Shown: piece after piece, positions 31,701-42,107 of the stretch | Layout: every line of letters starts with the position of its first letter | How positions within the stretch are numbered: the stretch's first letter is position 1 | Assembly (NCBI RefSeq): GCF_050624435.1 | Contig: NC_134539.1 | Coordinates: 143,068,025-143,132,024 of the forward strand | DNA from: Tenrec ecaudatus | Lineage: Eukaryota; Chordata; Mammalia; Afrosoricida; Tenrecidae | Direction of reading: 5' to 3' | Length of the DNA: 64,000 bases | Program-made: the position numbers and the translations under genes | Notes under the pieces: model-generated | Seen by the model: the letters and a program-made list of their open reading frames with translations, nothing else | Databases searched by the model: none | Told to the model about the DNA's origin: nothing

Positions 31701-34700
31701 GCCTCCCATGATGTGCCCTCCAGGAAGCTAACAGCCCACTTCACATGGGGAGCCAGCAATGAGCTTATTAAGGCTCTTTATTTTAAATAACAGTTTTGCT
31801 TTTTTAAAAGAAACATGAATTTTGTTTTGTTTTTAGCTCCTATGGTGTTTTTCTATAAAGGAATATCTGATTTCTTATAATCAGAGTAAATTTAGGGATA
31901 ATCTGTGGATTATGCAGTTTAATTTTTGATTTCATTAAAGACTTCTTTGTAATCTCTGACTATCCCGCTCTCTCAGCCTCTATTCACAAAAGGCTCGGGG
32001 AGTATACAAAGGGATACTCTGCCCCCGCCTAGCTGGGAAAAGAGAGGCAAGGATGGACACACGTGCCACTGTCTTGAGACATGTGGACACGAGGAAACTG
32101 GACAGAGAACCAAAATCTAGATTGGGTTTTCATTGTATTGAACCCCCCAGCCTAGGGGACAGCAGTCCTTAAACCAAAAACTTAGGTCAGGACCAGTTCA
32201 AAATCAAGCATAAATCATAACTAATTGTGCTTGCCCAAGACAGGCTGTGGGGTCAAGGAACAAATCCAAACTGTGATATTCACAATATGTACACTTGAAG
32301 AGAATAAAAAAACAAAAAGCCAGAATTCTTTAGGCAAATTCCTGATAGCACGTTAACCTACGATCAACCAACCATTCAAGTAGGAAGCCACAGATCATTA
32401 TTACAAAACAGACATATTAGCAATGAATCAAACACAAGTCAAGCATCGCAGATCAGTATCAACTGGAGCAGAAATGAAAGAGCCTAGAATACGAAGGGTA
32501 ATGAGATTAGCAATTGCACTTTCTTAATCCAGCCACAGCACTGAGCAGACGGTGTAGACATGCAGGGACACATGCAAACTGGGACAGGTTCAATTGCTTG
32601 CCTCCTCCAGGTTTCAATGGCCTTGCCCAATGCATGCAGTCCGAGCAAAGGAAAACCTGGAGGCTGGTCACCAACTCCCCTCCCTTATTTGGTAAGGGAG
32701 ATTGCAGAATCACCCTGCAGGTTTTTCAACACTGAAAGCTGGTGAAGAAAACGGATTTCATTATTTTTATCTCATACGTACTCTTGCATAATTTTTGGAC
32801 CAGAGAACTGGTCTGAAAAATGAACGGATTCAATCTTGTCAGCATAGTGTGTAAGAAAGTGAACCATCTGGGAAAAAAGAAAACAGAAAACGATTTTTTA
32901 AAAGTAGGATCTGATACATTTTCCTTTTTGTCATAGATATTTACCCTTCATTCTTCCTTACTTTTTCCATGTCATTTAGGCCAAAGCTTTAAAAAACTAA
33001 AGTTAAGTCAGGAATGCCTCTAAAATGGAATCGATACCCTTACGGGCTCTAGTTATTCCAAAGCTTGTCTCTTCTAGTGAGCAGCTGACAATCGGTATCA
33101 AGACACAGCTGGCCTCCTTCTCCACAGTTCCCCACTTGTGGCGTCAACGAACCAAAAAGGCGGTGGGAAAGTTTAACAAAATATTCTAAAATTGATTGTG
33201 GTGATGGTTGTAATTAGGCCGTTCCAAAGGTTACCTGATTTATCTGAATTACAATTGTTAGCTTCAATTTGAAAAAAAAACTTTTTTTGAATCATTTTAT
33301 TGGGGGCTCGTAAAATTCTTATCACAATCCATACACACATCCATTTTGTGTCAAGCACATTTGTACATTTGTTGCCATCATTCTCAAAACCTTTGCGGTC
33401 TACTTGAGCCCTTAATATCAGCTCTTCATTCCCCCCCCCCCCAAATTTTTTTTAAAGGATTAAGTTGTCAAAGCATTTTTTACCCACGGCTAACAGGGAC
33501 CATAAAGTGCTATTTATACCAAATTTACATTGATTTGGTATCATAAGTAATCTAGAAATAATATAAGGTACAGTATATACTTGAGTATAAGCCGACCCAA
33601 ACATCAGCTGAGGCACCTAATGTTACCACAAAAACCAGATAAAAAATGTGCTGAAAAACTTGGTGTACTGTATATGGTGTACATGAGTATATACAGTACA
33701 TAGGAGGATGCATATAGGTATATGCAAATATTTATGCCATTTCATATCATGGGTTTAAGCATTTGTGGGATCCTGGAACCTATCCCCTATGGATACCAAG
33801 GGATAACTGTAATGTACTAAACAAGAAAGTATGATGACAAAAATCTAAAATATCAGGTACAGGAGGAAGAAATGAAATGTTATTTACCTCCATGGACAAT
33901 GGTCTCCTCTATCATGAGACAAATCTCAGCCCGTGCCTGGTTACCACACTGAATCTACGGAAGAATCCTGATCCACAAGGAAAGTTGGAGTAGGGGTGGT
34001 GCAGAACAGGATCTCAAATTCTCATGGAATCTAGGCTTTTTGGAGCAATGGGGGCCAGATGAACCCATGAAACTACTACTGATGTAATCTTTGGACCCAT
34101 ATCCAAAAACACTCCCTGAAGTTTTCTCAAAACCAAACAGTAGTCTAGCTCAACTAGTAAGGATTGTCTGCATTAAGCATTGTGCTCTTCTAAGATCATG
34201 AAAAAAAAAATCACAGCAACTGAATTACTTCCAAGGCTGTCAATCTTTACAGGAGCAGACAACCTCATCTTTCTCCTAGCAGTTCAACGTGAAAGCAACT
34301 ACTCCACCCTGGCTCCTACGATCTATTGTTAGATAGGACCAAACTGACAAGCCCAATTCAAAACATTAGATAAAAACTAAGAGGCTGACAGACAGACAAA
34401 CGAGGAAGCAGCACGTTTCTATTAGCGGGGAAACCAGGGAAGAAAGTAAAGGAGCGTGAGAAGGGAGGTCCTCGGTGTCACTCAATTGTATGCGTACGAA
34501 CTGATGAACCGGTGGATGCTCTACTGTGTATGAAGGGGCTTCAAAAGCGGAATTAGCTGTCCTCCCAAAGAAGCCTGGGGTGATCTGCCAAAATGGTTCG
34601 CTACTCACTTAACCCACAAAATCATGTAAGTCAAGAGGGTCAAATCTTCGGGCCCATTTTAAGAACACCTGTGAAACTGTCCAGGCCATCGAGGGTAGGC

Positions 34701-37700
34701 AGATCCAGTAAGCCTCCGGTTATTTGGAAGATGTCACTTTGCAGAAGAGTATGCCCTTCTGATGTTACAATGAAGGAGCGGGTAGGTGTGTCTAGGCAGA
34801 CAGTGGGGTTGGAGTCAGGATCCAGTGCTCCAAGAGTGAATTTTTGCTGCACGTGCTGAAAATGCAAAGTGTAATGCTGAACTTAAGGTTTAGATGTGGA
34901 TTCTCTGGTCACTGATCATATCCAGGTGAACAGGCCTCCAAGATGCACCGCTGGCCTTACAGAGCTCATGGTTGGATCAACCTTCACATGAACACACTGA
35001 AAAGGAACCAATTGTTTCTAAACCAGAAGAGGTGGTGGCACAGGAAAAAGATATCCCAGAAGAAACAAAAAATTAAGGTTTTGGAGTAAATTAAGCTGAA
35101 ACTAAAAGCTAATAAAAGTTAAAAACAAAACTCAGAAAACAATGAAAAGATCACAGAATCACTCCCCATGTGTTTTGAAGCCCTCTCACATTTTCTACAA
35201 CAAAAATAAAATAATCTCAGGGGAGTCTTTATAGATAAATAATTTTTAACTCACAATTGGACGTAGAAAGTTCAGGTGGCACATGGCTGAAGCACTTGAT
35301 GGCCAACCCCAATGTTACTGACTTGAACACAACAGCTGCTCAGTGGAATTAAGTAGCAGCCCTACTCTGCCCCATAGGGTCACCATGCGTCGGGACTGAC
35401 AATGGGCATTGAGGTAGCCTCTATTCGTATATTAAGGTGCGTGACAGTGGGTTTTGTATCACATTGGCTAGGCCAGGATTCCCCATGGTTTGGTAGTTCA
35501 GACCTGGTAAGCCCCATGCTATGACCTAGCCCAATGGAAGTAACTCCATCTACTGTGAGTAGCCAAGCAGCTGTAGAAGACTGGGATAGAATGCACCCCT
35601 ATTCTAGTCACATCCCTGATGCACCTGTAAGGAAGTTTCCTCAGGGGCATGGCTCAATGCTTATTTAAGTGAATGCTGTGGGAAGCTGGCTTGCTTTCTG
35701 TTGAGTCTGGACCATGCATCTAGGTCGATGACCTCTAGCTTTTTGATGCTACGGATGTCAACCATGTTCGAGTAATGTCAGTCAGTCAGTGGCCTGCAAT
35801 ATTGCCTGCGGATCTCGGGAGCTACTAGTAACTTATATTTGACATGCTAACTTTGGATTCAGCTGCCTCTAGAGCCTCCGGGGTTCCTGTCAATCCCGAG
35901 TTAAGTTAGAGGCCTCCTGCTGCACATCTGACCCAGACTTGAAACTGGACTTGCCCACTTTTGTAACTGTGTGAGCAATTTTATTGACACGCATTTCATA
36001 GGCATAGATACACACATCACTTGTTTTGTTTCTCTAGAGAACCCAGTCTACCACAGGTGTTGTTACAATCACACAACCAAAAGGAAGAAAGGGCTCTCCA
36101 GACATCCTCTTCTGTACACTTAGAGAGTGCAAAAAATGGACTACAAGATATGCTGAAAAGGATTAAAGTTAAATTCCATTTTAAAAAATTCTGAAAGCTA
36201 CTGCAATCTCAGGAACAATATTCTTGATTTCGAAAGAACTTTTTGACTAATGAGATTGTCTTTTTAAGAGGTTAATCTCTTTTTTTTTTTGAGGTTAATC
36301 TCTTAAAGAAAGAATTTCAGTATTTGTGTAGGAAAGGATTATGTCAGTGGTATCATCATAAAACGATGACCTTGTAGTGTGACTTTGAGGAGGGTTTCTA
36401 AATGCCCAGGTCTAAAAATGCACGCCTTGTACTGTACTTACCTTTGCATCCATCATTCCCTCCGTGACTTCTCCCATCTCTGACAGGATGGCCAAGGAGT
36501 CCGGCAAGCCATACTTTGCTCCCGACTTCGGTTTATCAGTACAAAACTCACTCTACAAGAAGAAGTAGTGGAAAGTAAGCCAGGTTTACATGTATTGGCC
36601 TACTGATGCTAACTACGTAAAAGTAATACAATCATGCTGCGCTACAAAGTTGAACATCGACATGACAAAGAGGCACAGTTTCTTCATAAATTTGAGCTGG
36701 AACAGCCTCACATACCACATCCTGCATCTCCTTCTGCAGCCGCACCAAAGCTTTCCGTGTGCCCACAGCAAACACATAGGTATCCATGTCTTCATCGTTC
36801 ATGGTCACTTTTATTTGCTTAAAAAAGGAAGAAGCAAACAAACCTCACTTTACCTGTTAGGTCTGGTGGCCGCCAGAGTTTACAATGGCCCCTAAGATGC
36901 CCGCTCCCAGGCCTACACATCCTTCCTTTGAATGGAAGCAGGTGTTGTGATTCATGGGATAGCACTCCCAGGCTATGTTGCATTACACGACAGAGTCAAT
37001 GAAAAGAGACAGTGTTCTGGGTGGGCCTAACCAAATGAGCTCTTAAAAAGGTCTCACCCATCAAATCTCTTGGAAGAGGTCTCCTGGAGATGGGTGAGAA
37101 GGTCCAAGCAGGGAGTTATATAATAAGGACCCAAGCATTCTCTTGGGAGTGCAGCAATAAAGAAGTGATAGGCTCACATAGGCTACTCAAATCCAAACAC
37201 CGACCGTGACCTTGTGCAAGTAAACAGGTGTTAGCATTCTAAAATCGTTATGACAAACTGTGTCCCTCCATGTCAAAACTAACTCCTTAAATGTGGACAT
37301 CAAATAATTACCAGTACATAGAAGCAGGTAAATGTTCACACATGCCCCCTTCCTCAACCTCGACTGTACAGTGAGTAGACCAAAATGATGTGCCAAGATA
37401 CAAACTGCCAGAAACTCCAAACAAAATTCAGGCAGAAATGGCATGAACCCTAAAAAGCTAAGCATTCAACCTGTCCTCAGAAATCAACAGGTGAAGAATA
37501 CATACCACCTGGTCACTAACTGGCCTCATCATCCGGGCCAAGACATTCAGTAAGTCTTGTCTCTTCAGGAACTGGAAAACAAAAACAAGTAAGGTAAAGT
37601 TGCATCTCTGGCCGCCCATAAAGGGTCTTGGAGGAAGAGAGCCAAAGTCTCAGCAACTAAGCAACCTATTTCTTAGAGGAAAGAGGATCTGGGACCTCAT

Positions 37701-40700
37701 TTTAGCGGAGACTTAAAAAAATCAGAGAATTCATTCACTATATCAGGATGTCCCTACTTACCCTCAATTGGATCAGCATCCCCTCACAGCACACCCGGCC
37801 AGAACACCACAGGTTGTAGATGTGCTCATTCTCCTGGTTCAGTTTTCCTGTGCTTGTGGCTTCTTTGTTCGTCCCATCATCCCCTAGGGGCAAACCAATT
37901 CATCTGGTTCATGGAGATGTTGGGACCTAGTCACCACCACCTTCACCCAGACTCCCAAATGACACCTTGCAGACTGCAATACCACTGCTACCTTCCAGCA
38001 CTGCTTTCAAAGGGACAGATTAACACAGACACATTTCCTTTAGTTTTAACATCTTAACATACACACCCTAAACAAACAGAGAGATTCTAGCACCATTTCT
38101 AAGTCTTTATTAACTTTATGGTGATCAGCTTAGAGTATAAATTTTTTAGAACAGGATACAAAATGAGGCAAAATCTGCTTACATATCTGCCAAAGGTCAA
38201 AAAAACTCCTCGAGAGGTAGAATGCCACAACCACCTCACTGAATTGATTATGAGTTATCTTTAAACGAGTTGCATATTTATCCTCTGCAATTGAGCCACT
38301 TCTCCAATAGCAACATAACTGGGCTTATCAGTAGTGCTAAAGAATTTTTACTTTATATTTAGAAATACCTCAAGGACCAATAATTTCCTCTTTATTTAAT
38401 TCATCAAGTATACAAAAAAGATATTGTTTAACCTCACAAGGTAGACAGATGTATCAAATGAAAACTCAGGGAAAGTGGAAGCAGCCAAAGGCTACTATTT
38501 TTCTCTCATATATTGGTGAAAAAGCACTCTAAAATACAATGGAAAAAGTATGGTTTTTGGAAGCAGGTAAATAAGCCAGGGGCCCTGGTTGTGTAGTGGT
38601 TATGAGTTGGGCTGCGATCTGCAGGGCTGGCAGTTCGAAACCACCAGCAGCTCTGAGGGATAAAGACTGGGCTTTCTCAGAAACCCACAGGGGGTAGCTA
38701 TGAGTCAACGATGACTTGATGGCAGCGAGTTTGTTATTTTGGCTTATTATGGTTGCAACTTACCACCAGTAGGGCCCTCAAAAAAAAAAAAAAACCAAAA
38801 AAAAAAAAGCAAAAAAGCAAAAACCCCAACAACAAAAAACTCACTACCATTGAGTTGATGCCAATTCATAGTGACCCTTTAGGACAGGGTAGAACTGCCC
38901 AGATGAGTTTCTGAGACAGTAACTCTTTATGATGTAGAAAGCCCAACTTTCTCCCTCGGTTTCACACTGCTGAACTTACGGTCAGCAGCCCAATGTGTAA
39001 CCACTATGCCACCAACGCTCCATTAAGTTCAGTGAAATTAATCAGTCACAAGATGAGAAATATTGTAATTAAATACATAAAAATACAGTAAATTTTAAAA
39101 ATGTTTACATACACCAAGATCAAACCAATGTGTGCCCAGTACCTAAAGGGTTGAACAGATCACTTGTTTCCTGGAAAAGACTGAATGTGAGGTGACCCCT
39201 CCCTCCTACCCTGTGGAACCCCGAAGTCCTCTCAGTGTCTGCCGCACAGGGGAATCTGAACCAAAAATAAACACCCAGAACCTGAAGGAATTTTGCGGGC
39301 TTTCCAGTGTTTTAGGAGATAAGTAAAATGTCGATGCTCTGTGCTTGGGCTCGCGTCTTAGTAACTTGCATCGACGGCACTACTTCATTCTTCTCAGAAG
39401 CTATTTAGCAGTTATGTCGTGACTAATAAAATAGGAAATTATCTCACAAACACAATTTGGTCTGTTAAACTCAACAAAAAGGGGATCCTTGGGAGAGAAG
39501 ATGAAAAATAAAAAGTGCATCCTTTTTAGCAGTCCACAAAGTAGCTGGTGCTTCTCATGAGGGGAGAAGAGTGTTCTTCTCAGACTGCTTCCCAGCTGGC
39601 AACTGAGATCCCACTGGCCACACTTACCAACTAGAGTAAAGTTGCTTTCCAAAAGTTCTCTATGAGTGTTGAACCAGGCCTGGGCAAGGCGGCTATTTTT
39701 GTTCTTCCCAATGATGTAATTCATGATGTAGGCGAGCAGACCAGTCACCATCAAAATTTCAAGATAATAACTCTCCCAGCTGTTCTGGAGGTGTGCAGGG
39801 ACCTACGGAAGCACAATCATTCTAATTAAAGTTGGCTGCAGCTCAAGGAGGAATGTAACACACACGATGAGAAAATCTGTACACAGTCCTGGGTCCTTTA
39901 GATAATAAGCCTATTTTAATTTTTTCTTAGGTTGGCTACAGAAAAGATTGTATTAAAAATAATAAAAAAAGAAGAGATTGTATTATGCTTCATTGAGCAC
40001 CACCCTCAAATATATCTAATTTGTAGCCTTTTACTCACTCCTTGAGGAATAAAACTAGGAGTACTAAATAAAACCTAGGATTGTAAGCCTCCACGCCAAG
40101 CTCTGCCCAGCTCCCACTAACATCCCACCAACACCACGATCAACAGCTTCTAGCTCTGGGACAAACAACAGCAAGGCATTTTGTTGGTTAGCTGGGAATT
40201 CATGATCCTGTATACCTACATCAACAATGGTGATTGGGTCTTTACTTTTGCTAGAAGAAGTGTCTGGTTTATCTTCATAACCTTCAAATTCTTCATCATC
40301 ATACGGCTCACTCTCGGTATCTCCCTCCTAAAAAAATGAGGCACAATTGGTTTTCCTCTACAAACGTGGCCAGCAGCCGAGCCTTGTTTTTTGTAGGCAA
40401 CACTGTACGGGAAAACAGCACACCAGCAGCAAGCATGGAACACAGAGCAGGTCTATGTATGGCTTCATTAGTGAAAACACAATCATTACGTGGTTAATGG
40501 AAAAGTTGGGACTATACCAGAAAACATTTAAAAGAGCACCACCTACTGAACAGAAAGAAAGTTTTCAGGAAATTAAGGTCTGTTAGACCAGTGCCTTAAA
40601 TTTCAACATCGGGGAAAGGGTTCGTTACACGTGTTATCAATTTTCTTTTCCCCCTTTCTTATCTATCTTTCTAACTCCCTAGGACGCTCAGTATGAGCTC

Positions 40701-40966
40701 ACCTGGGTGTCGGCATCTTCAAAATCCTCCTCTTGGTTTTCATCCTGCCCTTCCAGCTCCACAGTAGTCTCCTCTTCATCATCCTCAGTGGTTATCACCC
40801 GTTGAGGAGACTGAGTCACCGAATCATCCACGACATCCTCAAATTCAGCAAAGTCATTGTCATCGTATTCTACCAGGTCTTCCTCGTCTTCAAAATCATC
40901 AAACTCTGCTTCAGAGAAGCTCCCAAACACCAACAGGATAACACAGAAAGTGTGGAAGCCTCTCAT
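28646..40966 (-). CDS. CCDC47: CCDC47, complete coding region, 12 coding exons, 483 codons (ER membrane chaperone, PAT complex; calumin)
   Basis: CCDC47 is a single-pass ER membrane protein. With WDR83OS/Asterix it forms the PAT complex, which works beside the Sec61/multipass translocon and shields transmembrane segments of nascent multipass proteins. It also binds calcium and affects ER calcium handling. The exons, 5' to 3' on the minus strand, join in frame to exactly 483 codons. Features in order: signal peptide (about residues 1-20, [17 protein letters not shown]); very acidic luminal region (about 21-120, e.g. [20 protein letters not shown]); transmembrane segment (about 138-155, [15 protein letters not shown]); conserved cytosolic domain (to about 400); and a Lys/Arg/Glu-rich C-terminal coiled coil ending [10 protein letters not shown]. 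No frameshift or stop is present, so it should be functional. Its promoter is the shared CpG island at about 48 kb. Confidence 0.97.
29009..29178 (-). mobile_element. L1 3' tip insertion with 12-bp target duplication (CCDC47 last intron)
   Basis: catgtgtttgct lies at 28997-29008 and again at 29179-29190. Between them is an L1 3' end in minus orientation: a T-run, then 'cattttatcgggggctcata' through 'gagcccttaatatctgctg'. Confidence 0.92.
29215..29700 (-). mobile_element. Tigger (TcMar-Tigger) remnant with internal (GT)n
   Basis: 'cctcattttattgtgctttg', 'ccttgaaggtttgtggcaat' and 'cagcacagcctgtgtatgca' run in reverse Tigger1 order. A GT repeat (about 29273-29299) interrupts it. Confidence 0.75.
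29821..29895. mobile_element. Small palindromic MITE, copy 3
   Basis: Inverted ends 'agggggtttcaaatcgctca' and 'cccatgagcttttgaagccc' flank a fold-back middle. Confidence 0.75.
30055..30235 (+). mobile_element. AfroSINE (CCDC47 last intron)
   Basis: Head 'aggagccctggtgggacagt', then 'gaaagataaggctatttgcc' and 'ggaaaccccaagctgtag'. Confidence 0.88.
30573..30740 (-). CDS. CCDC47: CCDC47 coding exon 11 (coiled coil)
   Basis: 56 residues, [19 protein letters not shown] onward to [12 protein letters not shown], a highly charged helix. The acceptor is weak (ggggaaag, no clean pyrimidine tract) and the donor is gtagac. Confidence 0.94.
30949..31058 (-). CDS. CCDC47: CCDC47 coding exon 10
   Basis: 110 nt; completes Val, then [20 protein letters not shown] through [11 protein letters not shown]. 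Acceptor gttgcag, donor gtaaga. Confidence 0.96.
31252..31330. mobile_element. Small palindromic MITE, copy 4
   Basis: 'gaaggggtttcaaaaagttt' on the left; 'cccatggaattattgaaggc' on the right. Confidence 0.72.
31397..31455 (-). CDS. CCDC47: CCDC47 coding exon 9
   Basis: 59 nt; completes Glu, then [19 protein letters not shown] and the first base of Val. Acceptor gtggcag, donor gtgagt. Confidence 0.95.
31470..32780. other. CCDC47 intron, nothing recognised
   Basis: No repeat family or RNA gene identified. Small open frames at 32507-32745 overlap on opposite strands and show no domain. Confidence 0.45.
32782..32867 (-). CDS. CCDC47: CCDC47 coding exon 8
   Basis: 86 nt, [19 protein letters not shown] through GPKIMQ plus two bases of a split Glu codon. 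Acceptor tttcccag, donor gtacgt. The 3.6-kb intron before it holds an RPL17 pseudogene and an LTR-like repeat. Confidence 0.95.
33275..33455 (-). mobile_element. L1 3' tip
   Basis: 'gaatcattttattgggggct', 'cacacatccattttgtgtca' and 'gagcccttaatatcagctc', then a C-run. Confidence 0.85.
33460..33830 (-). mobile_element. Tigger-family remnant carrying a nested short DNA transposon (33567-33700)
   Basis: The host element reads 'aaagtgctatttatacc', 'tatcataagtaatctagaaa', then (after the nested unit) 'ggaggatgcatataggtata', 'atgccatttcatatcatggg' and 'cctatggataccaaggga'. This is the same family as 50575-50850. The nested unit begins 'cagtatatacttgagtataa', includes 'gccgaccc' and 'gctgaggcacctaatgttac', and ends 'catgagtatatacag', with TA on both sides. 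It is a dispersed nonautonomous DNA transposon. Confidence 0.72.
33900..34205 (+). repeat. Interspersed repeat, unnamed afrotherian-type family (copy B)
   Basis: 'tctcatggaatctaggcttt', 'gggccagatgaacccatg', 'ctccctgaagttttctcaaa', 'gctcaactagtaaggattg' and 'gcattgtgctcttctaa' are the counterpart of copy A at 1860-2075 and better preserved. Confidence 0.6.
34215..34325 (-). mobile_element. AfroSINE fragment
   Basis: 'caaggctgtcaatctttaca', 'gacaacctcatctttctcc' and 'ctccaccctggctcc'. Confidence 0.7.
34594..35089 (+). pseudogene. RPL17P: RPL17 processed pseudogene in a CCDC47 intron
   Basis: RPL17 (uL22) is a protein of the large ribosomal subunit. Position 34594 starts [10 protein letters not shown], then frame-shifted matches follow to the family's SRGSNLR, HFKNT and ETVQAI segments, DVTLQK, FLLHVLK, YRAHG and the Lys-rich C-terminus (SQKK). 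The copy is intronless, with several frameshifts and in-frame stops, so it is dead. After the stop region it has AATAAA at about 35111 and A-rich sequence, as in retrocopies. It is antisense to CCDC47. It lies between two halves of what looks like one MITE (34532 and 35186). Confidence 0.88.
35270..35415 (+). mobile_element. AfroSINE (diverged)
   Basis: 'caggtggcacatggctgaag', 'ccctactctgccccatagg' and 'caccatgcgtcgggactga'. Confidence 0.7.
35430..36057 (+). repeat. LTR-like interspersed repeat (MaLR-type ending)
   Basis: It begins near 'gtgacagtgggttttgtatc' and includes 'ggctcaatgcttatttaagt'. It closes 'cttgttttgtttctctagag' then 'aacccagtctaccaca', close to the 3' end of mammalian MaLR LTRs. 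No coding sequence and no clear target duplication. Confidence 0.5.
36442..36552 (-). CDS. CCDC47: CCDC47 coding exon 7
   Basis: 37 residues, [18 protein letters not shown] through [11 protein letters not shown]. Acceptor cttgtag, donor gtaagt. Confidence 0.96.
36716..36817 (-). CDS. CCDC47: CCDC47 coding exon 6
   Basis: 34 residues, [18 protein letters not shown] through [14 protein letters not shown]. Acceptor tttaag, donor gtatgt. Confidence 0.95.
37506..37571 (-). CDS. CCDC47: CCDC47 coding exon 5
   Basis: 22 residues, [20 protein letters not shown] then QV. The donor is read as gtatgt after GTG, which keeps the conserved Val; an alternative GT three bases earlier would drop it. Confidence 0.94.
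37762..37883 (-). CDS. CCDC47: CCDC47 coding exon 4
   Basis: 122 nt; completes a Gly codon, then [20 protein letters not shown] and [17 protein letters not shown]. Acceptor cccctag, donor gtaagt. Confidence 0.96.
38576..38740 (+). mobile_element. AfroSINE
   Basis: 'aggggccctggttgtgtagt', 'ggctggcagttcgaaaccac' (box-B-like) and 'gacttgatggcagcgagttt'. Confidence 0.93.
38775..39023 (-). mobile_element. AfroSINE with A-rich tail
   Basis: An interrupted A-tract abuts 'actcactaccattgagttga', 'aggacagggtagaactgccc' and 'gtgtaaccactatgccacca'. The tract lies at the SINE tail side, although this copy is in minus orientation. Confidence 0.88.
39628..39802 (-). CDS. CCDC47: CCDC47 coding exon 3 (transmembrane segment)
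   Basis: Encodes [17 protein letters not shown], the membrane span [15 protein letters not shown], and [18 protein letters not shown]. It ends in phase 1 with donor gtaagt. Confidence 0.96.
40220..40327 (-). CDS. CCDC47: CCDC47 coding exon 2
   Basis: Encodes 36 residues, [19 protein letters not shown] onward to DPITIVD, with acceptor ttttag and donor gtaggt. Phase 0 on both sides. Confidence 0.95.
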
Positions 40967-40971
40967 TGTAC
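40703..40971 (-). CDS. CCDC47: CCDC47 first coding exon (start codon 40966-40964)
   Basis: The acceptor cttctcag precedes five 5'-UTR bases and ATG. The exon encodes 88 residues: the signal peptide and most of the acidic luminal region. It ends ADTQ before donor gtgagc. Confidence 0.96.
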
Positions 40972-40989
40972 CTGAGAAGGAAATTAAAA

Positions 40990-41490
40990 ACAAACAAATA
41001 AAAAGCACTCAAATGGACTGTCCTATCAATCAGATTTTGTAAACAGTTAAAAAATGAACTTACAAACCTTTCCTGGTTTTCTTATATTCAATACTATTTA
41101 ATTCCCCATAGAATTATATAAAGAATAATGAGTTTGGGAGACAGAAGGCAGACCAGACTGGGGTCTAGTCTGGACCACTACTGGTTACCTGTAAAATCTG
41201 GGAAAAGTCATTTTAATTTCTTTAAGGTGGGTTCTCTTAAATATTTTTTTTTCATTTACATGATTGTGTATTCAATATTCAACAAGCATTTAATGAGGAC
41301 TGGTCAGTACTTTATATAGGAACTAGGAAGGGAACCTAACAAAAGGCCATAAAGTGCAACAATTTATGTGGCAAAAAGTAAAAAATAAAGTAAGTGAATA
41401 GAAACAGTTGCATTCTTAGTTAACACTAAACAGGACACACACAAAACACATGCTTGAGAGGGCACACACCAATCATCTTTAGACAAGCAA
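40990..41490. other. CCDC47 intron 1 segment, nothing recognised
   Basis: AT-rich with no named repeat. Confidence 0.4.
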
Positions 41491-41494
41491 GCAT

Positions 41495-41665
41495 GTGGCA
41501 CTTACAATACTAAGGGTCAGTGCTGTTCTAAAGATTTAACAACAATCATTTCACCATAACAACCCCTTAAGGAAAATACTTTTACTATCCTCCCCATTTC
41601 ACAGGAAAGAAAACCGAGGCCCAGAATATACTAAGTTAAACAACTCCCAAGTGGCACAGAGTCAT
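41495..41665 (+). mobile_element. MIR SINE
   Basis: 'tcagtgctgttctaaagatt', 'ctatcctccccatttcacag' and 'gaaaaccgaggcccagaata' in MIR order. Confidence 0.8.
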
Positions 41666-42107
41666 TTGAAACACCCCCCCCCTCCCTCCCCAGTTTTGCT
41701 TCCAGAATCCATCATCACTCAGGCTGCTTCTCACCTGTGAGCTGGTGGCTGAGACTGCCTGTTACATACTTAAAGTAGTACTTTCCCAACAAATTGTGCC
41801 TATTGTGTACAATGGGATTAAACACACTAACATTTCATAGTTTCATAGGCATTCCACTGTCTCAACAGTTTTAAACCAATAAATGTAAAGAAATCAGATG
41901 TGAGACGAAGAGACATGCCAACTGATAATGAAAACAGGACAATGCCATAAGTTTTACCCAAAAGGCAAGGCTTTCCAAAAAAATAAAATAAAATAAAAAG
42001 GAGAGAACATTTCATTGGGACTTAAGGAGTAGTTAGATTTCAACCATCAAATCTATTTCAGATATATTTCTACTTGTGTCCTCTTATCTAACCACTTTAC
42101 TTACTGC

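Noticed and set aside
37506-37511. Alternative donor gtggta for CCDC47 coding exon 5
   Set aside because: It would drop a conserved Val; the gtatgt donor three bases downstream fits the known protein and gives 483 codons overall.
40857-41042. Ser-rich plus-strand open frame
   Set aside because: Antisense shadow of CCDC47 first coding exon.
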